A DNA stretch of 64,000 nucleotides from Lachnospiraceae bacterium (GCA_022510745.1 JAFLSY010000012.1:1-64000); one strand, 5' to 3'; counted from the first letter of the stretch, positions 53,509 through 62,454 are shown. The notes: generated by a model from the letters alone, not told the origin. Translations and numbers: made by a program.

Positions 53509-54231
53509 TTACAGTGTCTTAAGAAGTACTTCTGCATCCTTTAAAAAGGCTTCTGCAGAAGGATATCGTTTTTCCGGCTGCTTCTGCACACAGCGCTCGA
53601 TCAGCCTTCGGCTTCCCTGACTGAGTATGCCTCCCCGCCCCATTTTTAACATATCCTGCAGCAGCCGGCCCAATGCATAGATATCATTTCGTACATCCGG
53701 TCTGCCCGTCCATTGTTCAGGCGGTGCATAGAGGGGTGTACCGCCCCGCTTCTCTTCCACACCGCAATCCCCCTCTCTACCAAGCAGCACTGCTGCGCCA
53801 AAATCTATCAACTTTACGCTGCCATCCACCGGTATCATAATATTTTCCGGTTTTATATCTCCATAGACATAAGGCTTTTTGCTTGTATGCAGACAAACCA
53901 GGGCTCTTGCAATATTTACCGCTATTCCCAGTGCCTCTTCTTCCGTATAATATCCAATCCGCTTTTTTCGCTCAGAAAGATTCTCCCCTTCTATATACTC
54001 CATAAAAAGCAGAGCCATCCCATCCCGTTCCGTATAGTCATAAAGAACAGGAAAAAACGACGTGGTAAATCCTGCCAATATTCCTGCCTCCTGTCTCAAC
54101 AAGGACTTTTCCGCTCCCCTCTTTAAAGCTAACTTTCTCCCCAAAATTTTGTCAAAGATCAAATAGACCTGTGCAGTAGTGCCGCTTCCCAATAGCTTTA
54201 ATATTTCATATCGTTCTTCATACGCCAGCAA
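53509..54231 (-). CDS. Soluble Hanks-type Ser/Thr protein kinase (non-RD)
   Basis: The 240 residues are a bare kinase domain. The glycine loop LGSGTTAQVYLI, the VAIK-type Lys (LALKRG), the alpha-C Glu (LLRQEAGIL), YGDIKPENIMI and DFGAAV are all present. The usual HRD is YGD here, but the catalytic Asp, Lys and Asn remain, so it is probably active without activation-loop phosphorylation. No membrane helix or PASTA repeat exists, unlike the other kinase of this window. It has its own short leader, between rseP and apt. Confidence 0.85.
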   Translation of the reverse strand: MLAYEERYEILKLLGSGTTAQVYLIFDKILGRKLALKRGAEKSLLRQEAGILAGFTTSFFPVLYDYTERDGMALLFMEYIEGENLSERKKRIGYYTEEEALGIAVNIARALVCLHTSKKPYVYGDIKPENIMIPVDGSVKLIDFGAAVLLGREGDCGVEEKRGGTPLYAPPEQWTGRPDVRNDIYALGRLLQDMLKMGRGGILSQGSRRLIERCVQKQPEKRYPSAEAFLKDAEVLLKTL

Positions 54232-54447
54232 ATATACTGCCTCCTTTTTATCTTCTATACCACGTATCCAATGTTTGGGCGGTATTTATTCTGTGTTTTA
54301 TATCCACGGGGATCATTTCGCAGGAATCTGCAGAAAAACTGAAAAAGAACAGTCCCAAAAGACCGAAAGCTTTCGGGTTCATCTCCTTAAATACGCATGG
54401 AGATGCAGCCCGAAATCTCCCTAAATTAACAAGATTATTTATTCTGA
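54232..54447 (-). other. Intergenic region with overlapping hairpins after rseP
   Basis: On the minus strand, TTTCGGG-CATCTCC (54380-54415 as arms and loop) pairs with GGAGATG-CCCGAAA to make a 14-bp interrupted stem (54371-54415). The palindrome CCGAAAGCTTTCGG (54363-54376) followed by TCTTTT shares the CCGAAA bases, so the two folds exclude each other. The second looks like a terminator. No credible gene is present in the 216 nt. Confidence 0.5.
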
Positions 54448-55500
54448 TCACCTGCCAAAGATATTGGACAGATCATTGAACAATACTACTACCATCAATA
54501 TCATAAAGAATACCAGCCCGATAAAATGCACAATACCCTCTTTTTCAGGGGGAATTGGCTTTCTTCGTATCAGTTCTATTATAAGAAAGACCAGTCTGCC
54601 GCCGTCCAAAGCTGGAATGGGCAGTAAATTCAGAATACCCAGATTGACTGAAAGCAGCAACACAATATTCATCATATTCAGTACTACTGCGCGGATACCG
54701 TAATCTTTTGAGGCCTCATAGGTTGCTCCCACCACATTGACCGCAATACCTACCGGCCCTGCCACATCCTCTTTCGAAAACTGTCCCGTCAGTAAAAGCC
54801 CCAGACTCTTGTAGGTTGACACCACGTTATAGCGAATTTCAAACCAAGAGTCACGAAAGACTCTAAGTCCCTTTGCCTGCTCATAAATACCGCCATAGAT
54901 ACCTAACAGATATCTGGCGCTCTCTTCACTGTACACAGGAGTCATGCTGGCGGAGTGGATTTCTCCGTCCCGCTCATAGACCACCTTCATTTCCTCTCCC
55001 TTATTCAGGAGCGTCAAAAGATAGACATCACGAAACAGATAGGTTTTCTGCCCATCAATGCTGACAATTCTGTCTCCCGCTGCAAGCCCCGCCGCTTCGG
55101 CGGGACTTCCCTCGGATACGCCCGAGAGTATGGTGGTATCAGTGGCAGAAAAAGAAACCAGTATAATAGCCACCAGAAAAGCCAGTATAAAATTAAAAAT
55201 AGGACCCGCGGCCACCGTAGCAATTCTGGCCCAGATACCTGCCTTTAAAAAAGAGCCTTCGCCGCCTCCGTTTTCGCTTTCCAGACCGTCCTCGCCCTCA
55301 AACATACAGGCGCCGCCAATGGGCAGAAGCCTTATGGCATATTTGGTTTCCTTTCTGGTAAAGGAACAGAGCACCGGTCCCATTCCTACCGAAAACTCCA
55401 CCACATGGATTCCATTCATCTTAGCCAAAAGGAAATGTCCGAACTCATGTGACAAAACCACTATACCAAAAATGATTATAAATAAAATTACTGTCATCAT
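54448..55500 (-). CDS. rseP: Site-2 membrane protease RseP
   Basis: RseP cuts transmembrane segments of anti-sigma factors and signal peptides. The 350 residues have the zinc motif HEFGHFLLAK in the first helix, a PDZ domain (~120-200) and the second zinc-ligand motif PIPALDGGRL in a later helix; four membrane helices are expected. It follows dxr in the standard pyrH-frr-uppS-cdsA-dxr-rseP order. A link to the window's ECF sigma factor is conceivable but not shown. Confidence 0.95.
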   Translation of the reverse strand: MMTVILFIIIFGIVVLSHEFGHFLLAKMNGIHVVEFSVGMGPVLCSFTRKETKYAIRLLPIGGACMFEGEDGLESENGGGEGSFLKAGIWARIATVAAGPIFNFILAFLVAIILVSFSATDTTILSGVSEGSPAEAAGLAAGDRIVSIDGQKTYLFRDVYLLTLLNKGEEMKVVYERDGEIHSASMTPVYSEESARYLLGIYGGIYEQAKGLRVFRDSWFEIRYNVVSTYKSLGLLLTGQFSKEDVAGPVGIAVNVVGATYEASKDYGIRAVVLNMMNIVLLLSVNLGILNLLPIPALDGGRLVFLIIELIRRKPIPPEKEGIVHFIGLVFFMILMVVVLFNDLSNIFGR

Positions 55501-55514
55501 ATCCGCTATACTCT

Positions 55515-56738
55515 CTATGCTTTCTTTTGGAACTGCTCCATAATAAAACGATAGGTTTCTTCCTCTGCCTGCAAAATCTGCTCTACAGAAGGATTCTCCA
55601 TTACCTTGTGCTGCTGCATACAGGCCTCGATTATTTCCGGAATCTGCAGATAGGCTATTTGATTCTCCAAAAACAAACTCACTGCCTTCTCATTGGCCGC
55701 ATTGAACACAGTGGGCATACTTCCGCCGATTTCTCCGGTTCTGTAGGCCAGTTTCAGGCCCCTAAAGGTTTCCAGATCCGGTTTTTCAAAGGTAAGCTGT
55801 CCCAACTCATAAAAATCCAGCCGCCTGCCCGCCATAGGCCTTCTGTCCGGATAGAACAAGGCATACTGAATGGGAAGTTTCATATCAGGAGTCCCAAGCT
55901 GTGCCATGACAGCACCGTCCACATATTCCACCATAGAATGAATCACACTTTGGGGATGTACGACCACCTGAATATCGGAAAGCTTCACATCAAAAAGCCA
56001 TCCTGCCTCCATGACCTCCAACCCCTTATTGACCATGGTAGACGAATCTATGGTAACCTTTCTGCCCATAGCCCAGTTTGGATGCTTTAAAGCATCCTCA
56101 GGCCGAATCTGCCGCAGTTGTTCCAGGGTACGGCCTCTGAAAGGTCCTCCCGAAGCCGTCAGCAGAATCTTGGAAATTCTGTTCTTCGGTTCTCCGTTTA
56201 TAGACTGAAAAATAGCGCTGTGCTCACTGTCCACCGGCAGAATGGACACGCCTCTTTCCTTTGCAAGAGACATGATCAGATGTCCTGCGCAGACTAATGT
56301 TTCTTTATTTGCAAGTGCAATCGTTTTACCTGCTTCAATCGCCGCGATCGTAGGCTTGATACCAATCATACCCACAATTGCCGTCACCAATACTTCTGCT
56401 TCGGGCAAAACTGCCAGTTCTAGCAGCCCTTCCATGCCATGGGCTATCCGCACCGGCAAGTCCGCCACTCTCTGCTTTAAATCCGCCGCGGCTTTCTCAC
56501 TCCACATAACAGCAAGCTTTGGCTTAAACTCTCGAATCTGCTCCTCCATGAGTTCGACATTTCCGCCTGCTGCCAGTGCCATGACCTGCAAGTCTTCATT
56601 GTCCCTTACAATTTCCAGCGTCTGGGTACCGATCGAACCGGTGGAGCCCAATATTGCAATTTTCCTTCTTATACCGGTATTCAATGTATTCTGCTTATCG
56701 ATCGTATATTTCATATCCATTGTATATTTCATATTCAT
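55515..56738 (-). CDS. dxr: 1-deoxy-D-xylulose-5-phosphate reductoisomerase
   Basis: Dxr makes 2-C-methyl-D-erythritol-4-phosphate, the first committed step of the MEP isoprenoid pathway. The product is 407 residues. NADPH-binding start IAILGSTGSIGTQTLEIV, active-site PVDSEHSAIFQS and LLTASGGPFRG are intact. It starts behind AAAAGGAATGCC. Compared with the family it has an N-terminal extension of about 24 residues containing a tandem repeat (MKYTMDMKYTID) coded by an 18-bp duplication. Confidence 0.96.
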   Translation of the reverse strand: MNMKYTMDMKYTIDKQNTLNTGIRRKIAILGSTGSIGTQTLEIVRDNEDLQVMALAAGGNVELMEEQIREFKPKLAVMWSEKAAADLKQRVADLPVRIAHGMEGLLELAVLPEAEVLVTAIVGMIGIKPTIAAIEAGKTIALANKETLVCAGHLIMSLAKERGVSILPVDSEHSAIFQSINGEPKNRISKILLTASGGPFRGRTLEQLRQIRPEDALKHPNWAMGRKVTIDSSTMVNKGLEVMEAGWLFDVKLSDIQVVVHPQSVIHSMVEYVDGAVMAQLGTPDMKLPIQYALFYPDRRPMAGRRLDFYELGQLTFEKPDLETFRGLKLAYRTGEIGGSMPTVFNAANEKAVSLFLENQIAYLQIPEIIEACMQQHKVMENPSVEQILQAEEETYRFIMEQFQKKA

Positions 56739-56750
56739 GGCATTCCTTTT

Positions 56751-57569
56751 CTACTGAATCAACAGTGCCGCCAGAAAATAGATCATGGGAGCGGTTACGA
56801 TAACGCTGTCAAAACGATCCATGATACCGCCATGTCCGGGTATCAATTTCCCGTAATCCTTAATATCGTGGTTTCTCTTGATTGCAGAAGCGGCCAGATC
56901 TCCAATCTGGCTGATAATGGACCCCAGCATACAGATAAAGACCAAAATGAGTGTTACCGTTTGGTTTTCCACCACAGATTCCACCAGAAAATATCCATAC
57001 GCCGCTGCTAAAAGTCCGGCGCCTGCCACACCACCGATGCAGCCCTCCAAAGATTTTTTAGGACTTAAAACAGGAAAAATCTTCTTTCTGCCAATACACA
57101 TACCTACCAGATAAGCACAGGTATCACTGCCCCATGAACTGATAAAAATCAACCAGACAAGGTACTGTCCATACTGCAGTTCTCTGGTCATATAAAGAAA
57201 GGACAACATTACCGGCGCATATATAAAGTGGAAAAAGCTTTCCATCACTTTTTCGGAAGAATATTTCGGAAAGGTAATGACATATACACCCAGACCCGCC
57301 ATAAATACGGCTACCGCCACCGCACAGAGCAAAACTGCGTTTCCAGACAAAAACATGGCTGCATAATAGGCCGTTATACCCAAAAAGCCTGCCGCTTCCA
57401 GCCCGTTTATCTTTCCACCTGTATGAATACCGGTGGCTCTTACCAATTCAAAATATCCCACAAGGGCTATGAAAAAGGTAACTGCCGCTAACAGCGGTCC
57501 TCCCAGAATCAAAGTACACAAAGCAATGAGTATCAGAACCACACTGCTCAGTAACCTCGTCAGAAACAT
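56751..57569 (-). CDS. cdsA: Phosphatidate cytidylyltransferase
   Basis: CdsA makes CDP-diacylglycerol from phosphatidate and CTP. The 272 residues have about seven membrane helices, SLEGCIGGVAGA and the CDS signature SAIKRNHDIKDYGKLIPGHG followed by GIMDRFDS. It follows uppS by 3 nt. Confidence 0.95.
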   Translation of the reverse strand: MFLTRLLSSVVLILIALCTLILGGPLLAAVTFFIALVGYFELVRATGIHTGGKINGLEAAGFLGITAYYAAMFLSGNAVLLCAVAVAVFMAGLGVYVITFPKYSSEKVMESFFHFIYAPVMLSFLYMTRELQYGQYLVWLIFISSWGSDTCAYLVGMCIGRKKIFPVLSPKKSLEGCIGGVAGAGLLAAAYGYFLVESVVENQTVTLILVFICMLGSIISQIGDLAASAIKRNHDIKDYGKLIPGHGGIMDRFDSVIVTAPMIYFLAALLIQ

Positions 57570-57572
57570 TCC

Positions 57573-58289
57573 CTAGTCCTCCTTTATAAGGCCGTATCTT
57601 CTGTCCCTCTTATTATATGCTTCAATTGCTTTTGTCAATTCTTCCTTCGTAAAATCCGGCCATGCCACCGGAGAAAAATAAAATTCCGTATAAGCTAACT
57701 GCCACAGCAGAAAATTGGATATACGCTGTTCGCTGCAGGTACGGATCAATAAATCGGGTTCCGGCAGACCGTGAGTATCCAGATTCGTACTGATCAATTC
57801 CTCAGAAATCTCTCCGGGCCTTAATTCTCCTGCGGCGATTTTTTCACCCAATGAGCGCATACAGCGGCAAAGTTCATCTCTTCCGCCGTAGTTTAGGGCA
57901 ATCTGGAAATGCAGGCCGTCGTTGTTCTTCGTCGCCTCCTCCAGTTCCGCAATTCTTAAACGGATGTCCTCATCCAATCCGTTCTTGTCGCCAATGACCC
58001 TGACACACATACGGTTCTTTTCCGCTGTCTTTAAACAAGTCTTCATATAGTCCCGCAGCAGCTTCATCAACGCTTCCACTTCTTTTGGGGGACGATTCCA
58101 GTTTTCGGTAGAAAAGGCATATACCGTCAGGTATTGGATTCCCATCTTGTATGCCTCTTCGCAGATGACCTCCACGGTCTTAGCTCCCTGCACATGTCCG
58201 TAGTTGCGGGGCATACCTTTAGCCTTAGCCCATCTGCCATTGCCGTCCAAAATGATTGCCACATGACGCGGCATCTTTAACTCTTCCAT
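57573..58289 (-). CDS. uppS: Undecaprenyl diphosphate synthase
   Basis: UppS builds the C55 lipid carrier for cell-wall synthesis. The product is about 238 residues. The catalytic Asp in LDGNGRWAK, the TVYAFSTENW motif and the C-terminal LSNFLLWQ-type region are present. The C-terminal motif reads RTCSEQRISNFLLWQLAYTE, where most family members have RTSGE-RLSN. Start: the ATG after GGAGGAAACC (MEELKMPRH). Confidence 0.94.
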   Translation of the reverse strand: MEELKMPRHVAIILDGNGRWAKAKGMPRNYGHVQGAKTVEVICEEAYKMGIQYLTVYAFSTENWNRPPKEVEALMKLLRDYMKTCLKTAEKNRMCVRVIGDKNGLDEDIRLRIAELEEATKNNDGLHFQIALNYGGRDELCRCMRSLGEKIAAGELRPGEISEELISTNLDTHGLPEPDLLIRTCSEQRISNFLLWQLAYTEFYFSPVAWPDFTKEELTKAIEAYNKRDRRYGLIKED

Positions 58290-58343
58290 GGTTTCCTCCA
58301 TGTGATTGACCAAAGGGCAGGTCCCAGGACCCGCCCTCTCTTA

Positions 58344-58895
58344 TTATACGGTCATGATTTCTTTGGATTTGGATTCAATCAACGCATCTATGTCCTTGAT
58401 AAATTTATCAGTCTGTTTCTGCAGATTGTCTTCTAACTGCTTGATTTCGTCTTCGGAAATATCTGTCTTGGAAAGCTTCTTGAACGCATCATTGCCGTCG
58501 CGTCTGATATTGCGAATGGCAACCTTTGCGTCCTCGCCTTTTTTCTTGACTTCCTTCACCAGATCCTTTCTTCTCTCCTCAGTCAGTTCCGGAAATACCA
58601 GACGAATCACGGAACCGTCATTAGAGGGCGTGATACCGATATCTGAAGCCATGATTGCTTTCTCAATCGCTTTTACCAGAGATTTTTCCCAAGGAGCGAT
58701 CTGAATAATACGAGCTTCAGGAACCGTAATATTTCCTACCTGCTGAATCGGAGTGGGCGTACCATAGTAGTCCACATACAGCTTGTCCAACACATGGGGA
58801 TTGGCACGTCCTGCCCGGATAGCCGCATAATCCGATTCCAAGTACTCGTATGTTTTCTGCATTCTTTCACTATATACACTGATTCTCTCGTCCAT
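58344..58895 (-). CDS. frr: Ribosome recycling factor
   Basis: RRF splits post-termination ribosomes with EF-G. The 183 residues match the usual ~185 length and start (MDERISVYSERM) and contain the RAGRANPHVLDKL and EERRKDLVK motifs. I chose the ATG that gives this start; an in-frame ATG 12 nt upstream directly follows AAAGGT, as in scfA and apt. Confidence 0.97.
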   Translation of the reverse strand: MDERISVYSERMQKTYEYLESDYAAIRAGRANPHVLDKLYVDYYGTPTPIQQVGNITVPEARIIQIAPWEKSLVKAIEKAIMASDIGITPSNDGSVIRLVFPELTEERRKDLVKEVKKKGEDAKVAIRNIRRDGNDAFKKLSKTDISEDEIKQLEDNLQKQTDKFIKDIDALIESKSKEIMTV

Positions 58896-58968
58896 GTTAA
58901 ATACCATACCTTTCTTCAACCTGCAAATTTGGATCTCCAGCCCAAATTTCCGTGTGAAGATTTTATCT

Positions 58969-59664
58969 TCACACTGTTACCTTCGTACCACTGAAATCAC
59001 CTTTTACGGCATTTACAATACTTTTCTCTTTATTTAAGCCGAATACCCACATGGGCATCCGATTGTCCCTTGCCAAAATGGAGGCCGTCATATCTACCAC
59101 CTGCAGATTTTTGGAAATCACTTCCTCTATGCTCACCTCATCATATTTTTTGGCATCCGCCACCTTGGCAGGATCCGCGTCATATACACCGTCCACGGAT
59201 TTTGCTAAAAGTATCACATCCGCTTCCACTTCCACCGCCCTGAGCACCACGCCCGTATCCGTGGAAAAATAGGGATGTCCCGTACCTCCCGCAAAGAATA
59301 CTACCATGCCTTTTGAAAAATATTTGTTGGCCCTGTCTTTAGAAAACAATTTGGTAAAAGATCCGCATTCGAAGGGGGTAAGTATGCTGGTACGCATACC
59401 TACGGAACGAAAAATCTCGGAAACATAAATGCAGTTCATCACCGTGGCCAGCATTCCGATCTGATCCGCTTTGGTCCTGTCAATGCTCTCGCTGGAACGG
59501 CCTCTCCAGAAGTTGCCTCCGCCTGTAACGATTCCTATCTCGTAACCGTCGTCCACAAGTTCCTTCACCTGCATGGCAACGCCCCTTACCGTTTCCTCGT
59601 CAAAGCCCGTATGCTTATCCCCGGCCAGCGCTTCCCCACTTAGTTTCAGTAATATTCTGCGCAT
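58969..59664 (-). CDS. pyrH: UMP kinase
   Basis: This enzyme phosphorylates UMP to UDP and is an essential step of pyrimidine nucleotide synthesis. The 231 residues are the typical amino-acid-kinase fold: RILLKLSGEALAG, IVTGGGNFWRG, ADQIGMLATVMN and DADPAKVADAKKYD. It has 5' neighbour bactofilin 13 nt away and 3' neighbour frr. Confidence 0.97.
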   Translation of the reverse strand: MRRILLKLSGEALAGDKHTGFDEETVRGVAMQVKELVDDGYEIGIVTGGGNFWRGRSSESIDRTKADQIGMLATVMNCIYVSEIFRSVGMRTSILTPFECGSFTKLFSKDRANKYFSKGMVVFFAGGTGHPYFSTDTGVVLRAVEVEADVILLAKSVDGVYDADPAKVADAKKYDEVSIEEVISKNLQVVDMTASILARDNRMPMWVFGLNKEKSIVNAVKGDFSGTKVTV

Positions 59665-59677
59665 GAACTACGCTCCT

Positions 59678-60823
59678 TTATTTTTTATTTTTTTCCTTCT
59701 TATACGCATCAAAGAAGGAAGAAGGATTGACATCTGCATAGCACTGGGAGCACATACCCTCGATGACCGCACCGTTGTTGATCTGCACAGCCTTGGACTT
59801 GATATTTCCCATTACGATTGCAGAAGTGTCAAGCACAACGGGACCGTGTACATCAATATCACCTTTTACCGCACCGGCGATCACCGCGCTCTTTGCAAAA
59901 ATATTTCCGATCACAACGGAACTCTGTCCGATCTTAACAGCACCCTCACTGGACACTTCTCCGTTAATCTTAGCATTATCTGCATAGATTTCCGCAGCTT
60001 TGGAATTTCCTGTAATAACGCCTGTAACATTGAGTTTACCCAACAGGGTAATATTACCGTTGATCGTTCCGATCACCTCCATGGAGCCTTCGGAATTAAT
60101 ATCTCCGGTAACGGTCATCCCGGCTGTAATAATAGCGTTTTCATCTGTTGCGGTTTTTAATTGAACATCCATCTTTTTCCCTTCCTCTTCTACAATTTCT
60201 TCTGTTGCAGCAACTGTTTCGTTTACTTCCTCTGTCAAATTCTCTACGACAGACGGTTCTTCTTCCATGGAAAATTCTTCCTGAATAGGCAGTTCTTCTT
60301 CCATAGGAAACTCTTCCTCAGTAGGTAGTACTTCTTCCATAGGAAACTCTTCCTCAATAGGAAGTTCTTCTTTCATAGACAGCTCTTCCTGAATAGGTGG
60401 TTCTTCTTCCATAGACAGCTCTTCCTGAATAGGCAGTTCTTCTTCCATAGACGGCTCTTCCTCAATAGGCAGTTCCTCTTCCATAGACAGTTCTTCTTCA
60501 ATAGAAAAGCTCTCTTCCGCAGTGGTCTCTTCTTTAATGCTTTCTTCCACCGACTCCGCCACTTCAGCCTCCTGTTCCGGCTTGATCATGTTCATTTCGG
60601 CCGGCACCTCAATGAAGTCCACCCTTTCAAGCAGCGCGTCCAACTGCGCTTTTTCTGCCTCAATGGAAATATCTACCGATTCTTCCACAGGCATATCCTG
60701 CACGTCCTCTGCTGCCAAAACATTTTCCTGTTCCGGCATCTCATCCGTATTTTCCGCCTCCCCGGGCATTAATTCATTGACCGCCTGGGAAAGGTCTTCC
60801 TTTAAATCCGAGAAAAAACCCAT
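59678..60823 (-). CDS. Bactofilin-family polymer protein with acidic repeats
   Basis: The product is about 381 residues from the ATG behind GGAGGAATAAGAG (MGFFSDLKEDLSQAV). Residues ~114-191 are six and a half copies of a 12-residue acidic unit (MEEELPIEEEPS type). A bactofilin beta-helix core follows (~230-350, GDINSEGSMEVIGTINGNIT), then a short basic tail. Bactofilins form cytoskeletal filaments tied to cell-wall synthesis. It lies between a NodB deacetylase and pyrH, close to the isoprenoid and lipid genes. Confidence 0.88.
   Translation of the reverse strand: MGFFSDLKEDLSQAVNELMPGEAENTDEMPEQENVLAAEDVQDMPVEESVDISIEAEKAQLDALLERVDFIEVPAEMNMIKPEQEAEVAESVEESIKEETTAEESFSIEEELSMEEELPIEEEPSMEEELPIQEELSMEEEPPIQEELSMKEELPIEEEFPMEEVLPTEEEFPMEEELPIQEEFSMEEEPSVVENLTEEVNETVAATEEIVEEEGKKMDVQLKTATDENAIITAGMTVTGDINSEGSMEVIGTINGNITLLGKLNVTGVITGNSKAAEIYADNAKINGEVSSEGAVKIGQSSVVIGNIFAKSAVIAGAVKGDIDVHGPVVLDTSAIVMGNIKSKAVQINNGAVIEGMCSQCYADVNPSSFFDAYKKEKNKK
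60251..60484 (-). repeat. 36-bp in-frame tandem repeat within the bactofilin gene
   Basis: About 6.5 units of 36 bp code for 12-residue MEEELPIQEELS-like repeats. Units differ at a few positions (ELP/EPP/VLP, IEE/IQE/TEE), so the array is diverged but still recognisable. Confidence 0.85.
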
Positions 60824-60827
60824 TCTC

Positions 60828-61871
60828 TTATTCCTCCGTTTCTTCATGTGGTATTGTAATATGCTGAACGGGCACTGTCTCCTCCGTAATCGGCAACAGC
60901 TCCGTATTTTCCATAGCTTGTATACGCTCTATCAATATGGGCAGCGCTTCCACCGTGGTATGCTTGCTTGCCGCGTCATGCATCAGGATAATGACATTAT
61001 CTTTCTTCTCAAGTCCCGCCAGACAATTCTCCACGATCTGCTCAGGAGTTAACCTCACTCCCGATGCATCCTGAGAGGAGATATTCCAGTCATAATAGGT
61101 AAATCCTTCTTCCTCCAACCATGCGATCAACTCGCGCATATCCGTGTGGCTCACCCTATTGGAACTTCCTCCGGGAAATCTGACATATACGCTTTCCACT
61201 CCTGTGATTTCATAGAGATAATCCTGCAGCTTCAAAAGATCCTCTATATACGCATCCAGGGATGCATACATCTGTTTGTAATCATGTGTATAGGAATGCA
61301 TCCCCAAGGTATGCCCCTCTTCCACAATCCGCTTGTAAGCCTCCTCTGCCCACTCGCCCGTCTTTCCTACCACAAAGAAAGTAGCCTTTACATCATACTC
61401 CGCCAGAATATCCAGAATCTCATCGGTTCCAGAACTGGGGCCGTCGTCAAAAGTCAGATAAACTCTCCTTACCGGCTCTTCTGCAATTTCCTCCTGTTCA
61501 TCTTCTGCATCAGAATCATCTTCGATATCAGAACCATCTTCTGCATCAGGAGCATTTGCCGCATCGGATCCTTCGCCCAAATCTGCCACATCCTCTCCTG
61601 ACAGATTATTGAACACAGGCTCCGGTATACTTCCCTGACTCTCGCTCTCCGGCAGATTACTCATACCACTGCTTAACTGAAGCTGTCCCGAAATCAAGAG
61701 TTCTTCCAATTCCTTCAGCCTGTTCTCTAAGGAAAACAGCCTCACCAATAGGAAAATGCACAATATGATAGGTATCAGTATGGAGGCTATCAGGGAAATA
61801 ATAATTCCTCTTTTTAGACGCTGCACCCGCCTCCGTCTTTCGTCGGGAAGGGTACTTTTTTCAGCTGACAT
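60828..61871 (-). CDS. Polysaccharide deacetylase (NodB) with N-terminal anchor
   Basis: Such enzymes deacetylate peptidoglycan or other glycans outside the cell. The product is about 347 residues. A basic N-terminus is followed by one membrane helix (~23-45), an acidic low-complexity linker (~85-135, DAEDGSDIEDDSDAEDEQEE) and a NodB domain (~138-320) with LTFDDGPSSGTDEI (catalytic Asp pair), HSYTHDYKQMY (His ligands) and VRFPGGSSNR. It starts behind GGAGGACGGTGCC and is followed directly by the bactofilin gene. Confidence 0.9.
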   Translation of the reverse strand: MSAEKSTLPDERRRRVQRLKRGIIISLIASILIPIILCIFLLVRLFSLENRLKELEELLISGQLQLSSGMSNLPESESQGSIPEPVFNNLSGEDVADLGEGSDAANAPDAEDGSDIEDDSDAEDEQEEIAEEPVRRVYLTFDDGPSSGTDEILDILAEYDVKATFFVVGKTGEWAEEAYKRIVEEGHTLGMHSYTHDYKQMYASLDAYIEDLLKLQDYLYEITGVESVYVRFPGGSSNRVSHTDMRELIAWLEEEGFTYYDWNISSQDASGVRLTPEQIVENCLAGLEKKDNVIILMHDAASKHTTVEALPILIERIQAMENTELLPITEETVPVQHITIPHEETEE

Positions 61872-61979
61872 GGCACCGTCCTCCAACATAATCATATATA
61901 GTATACCACATATATTCCTTTGGCGAAAGTATAAAGATTGAAAAATAAAAAATTCATTTAATTTATCAATATTTTATGG

Positions 61980-61985
61980 TATAAT
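61980..61985 (+). promoter_or_regulatory. -10 box of the DtxR-like gene
   Basis: A consensus TATAAT lies 33 nt before the ATG; the -35 region is weak (TTTAAT at 17 nt spacing). Confidence 0.45.
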
Positions 61986-62018
61986 GATTGCGGTACATCA
62001 TACCAAGGGGGAATGCCT

Positions 62019-62384
62019 ATGACGATCAGAGAATCTGCCGAAAATTATCTGGAAACCATCTTGATCTTAAGCGAGCGCCTGCCCGTTGTCCGCTCTGTAG
62101 ATATCGCAACAGAACTGAATTTCAAAAAATCCAGCATCAGTGTGGCCATGAAACATCTTCGAGAAAACGGCTATATTACCGTTACGGAGCAGGGCTATAT
62201 CTATCTGACTGATAAAGGCAGTGAAATTGCCGAAACCATGTACGAGCGTCATAAACTTCTCTCCTCCTGGCTGATAAAACTGGGCGTGGACGAAAAAACA
62301 GCCACTGAAGATGCCTGCCGGATAGAACATGATATCAGCAAAGAAAGTTTTGAGGCTATCAAACGCCATATCTGCAGCCACTGA
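62019..62384 (+). CDS. DtxR/MntR-family metal-dependent regulator (short form)
   Basis: The product is about 121 residues. A winged helix-turn-helix (~1-60, SVDIATELNFKKSSISVAMK) is followed by a dimerisation/metal-binding helix region with HKLLSSWLIKLGV, ACRIEHDISKESFEAI and a C-terminal His/Cys cluster (KRHICSH). The FeoA-like SH3 domain of longer family members is absent. The start is the ATG 7 nt after AAGGGGG. Targets are probably iron or manganese uptake genes elsewhere; none is adjacent. Confidence 0.88.
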   Translation: MTIRESAENYLETILILSERLPVVRSVDIATELNFKKSSISVAMKHLRENGYITVTEQGYIYLTDKGSEIAETMYERHKLLSSWLIKLGVDEKTATEDACRIEHDISKESFEAIKRHICSH

Positions 62385-62400
62385 TCATCAGTGATATTTT

Positions 62401-62437
62401 AAAAGCCTGTCTTCTTACGAAGACAGGCTTTTTGTGG
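62401..62437. terminator. Terminator between DtxR-like gene and tRNA-Glu
   Basis: A 14-bp stem (AAAAGCCTGTCTTC/GAAGACAGGCTTTT) with a TTAC tetraloop and a T run follows. It can end transcription from both sides. Confidence 0.92.
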
Positions 62438-62454
62438 GTTGGGCTTTTAAATAG

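Noticed and set aside
54248..54451. A 67-codon minus-strand frame between rseP and the kinase gene
   Set aside because: It has no ribosome binding site, overlaps the rseP stop, and its sequence is explained by the hairpins in this gap.
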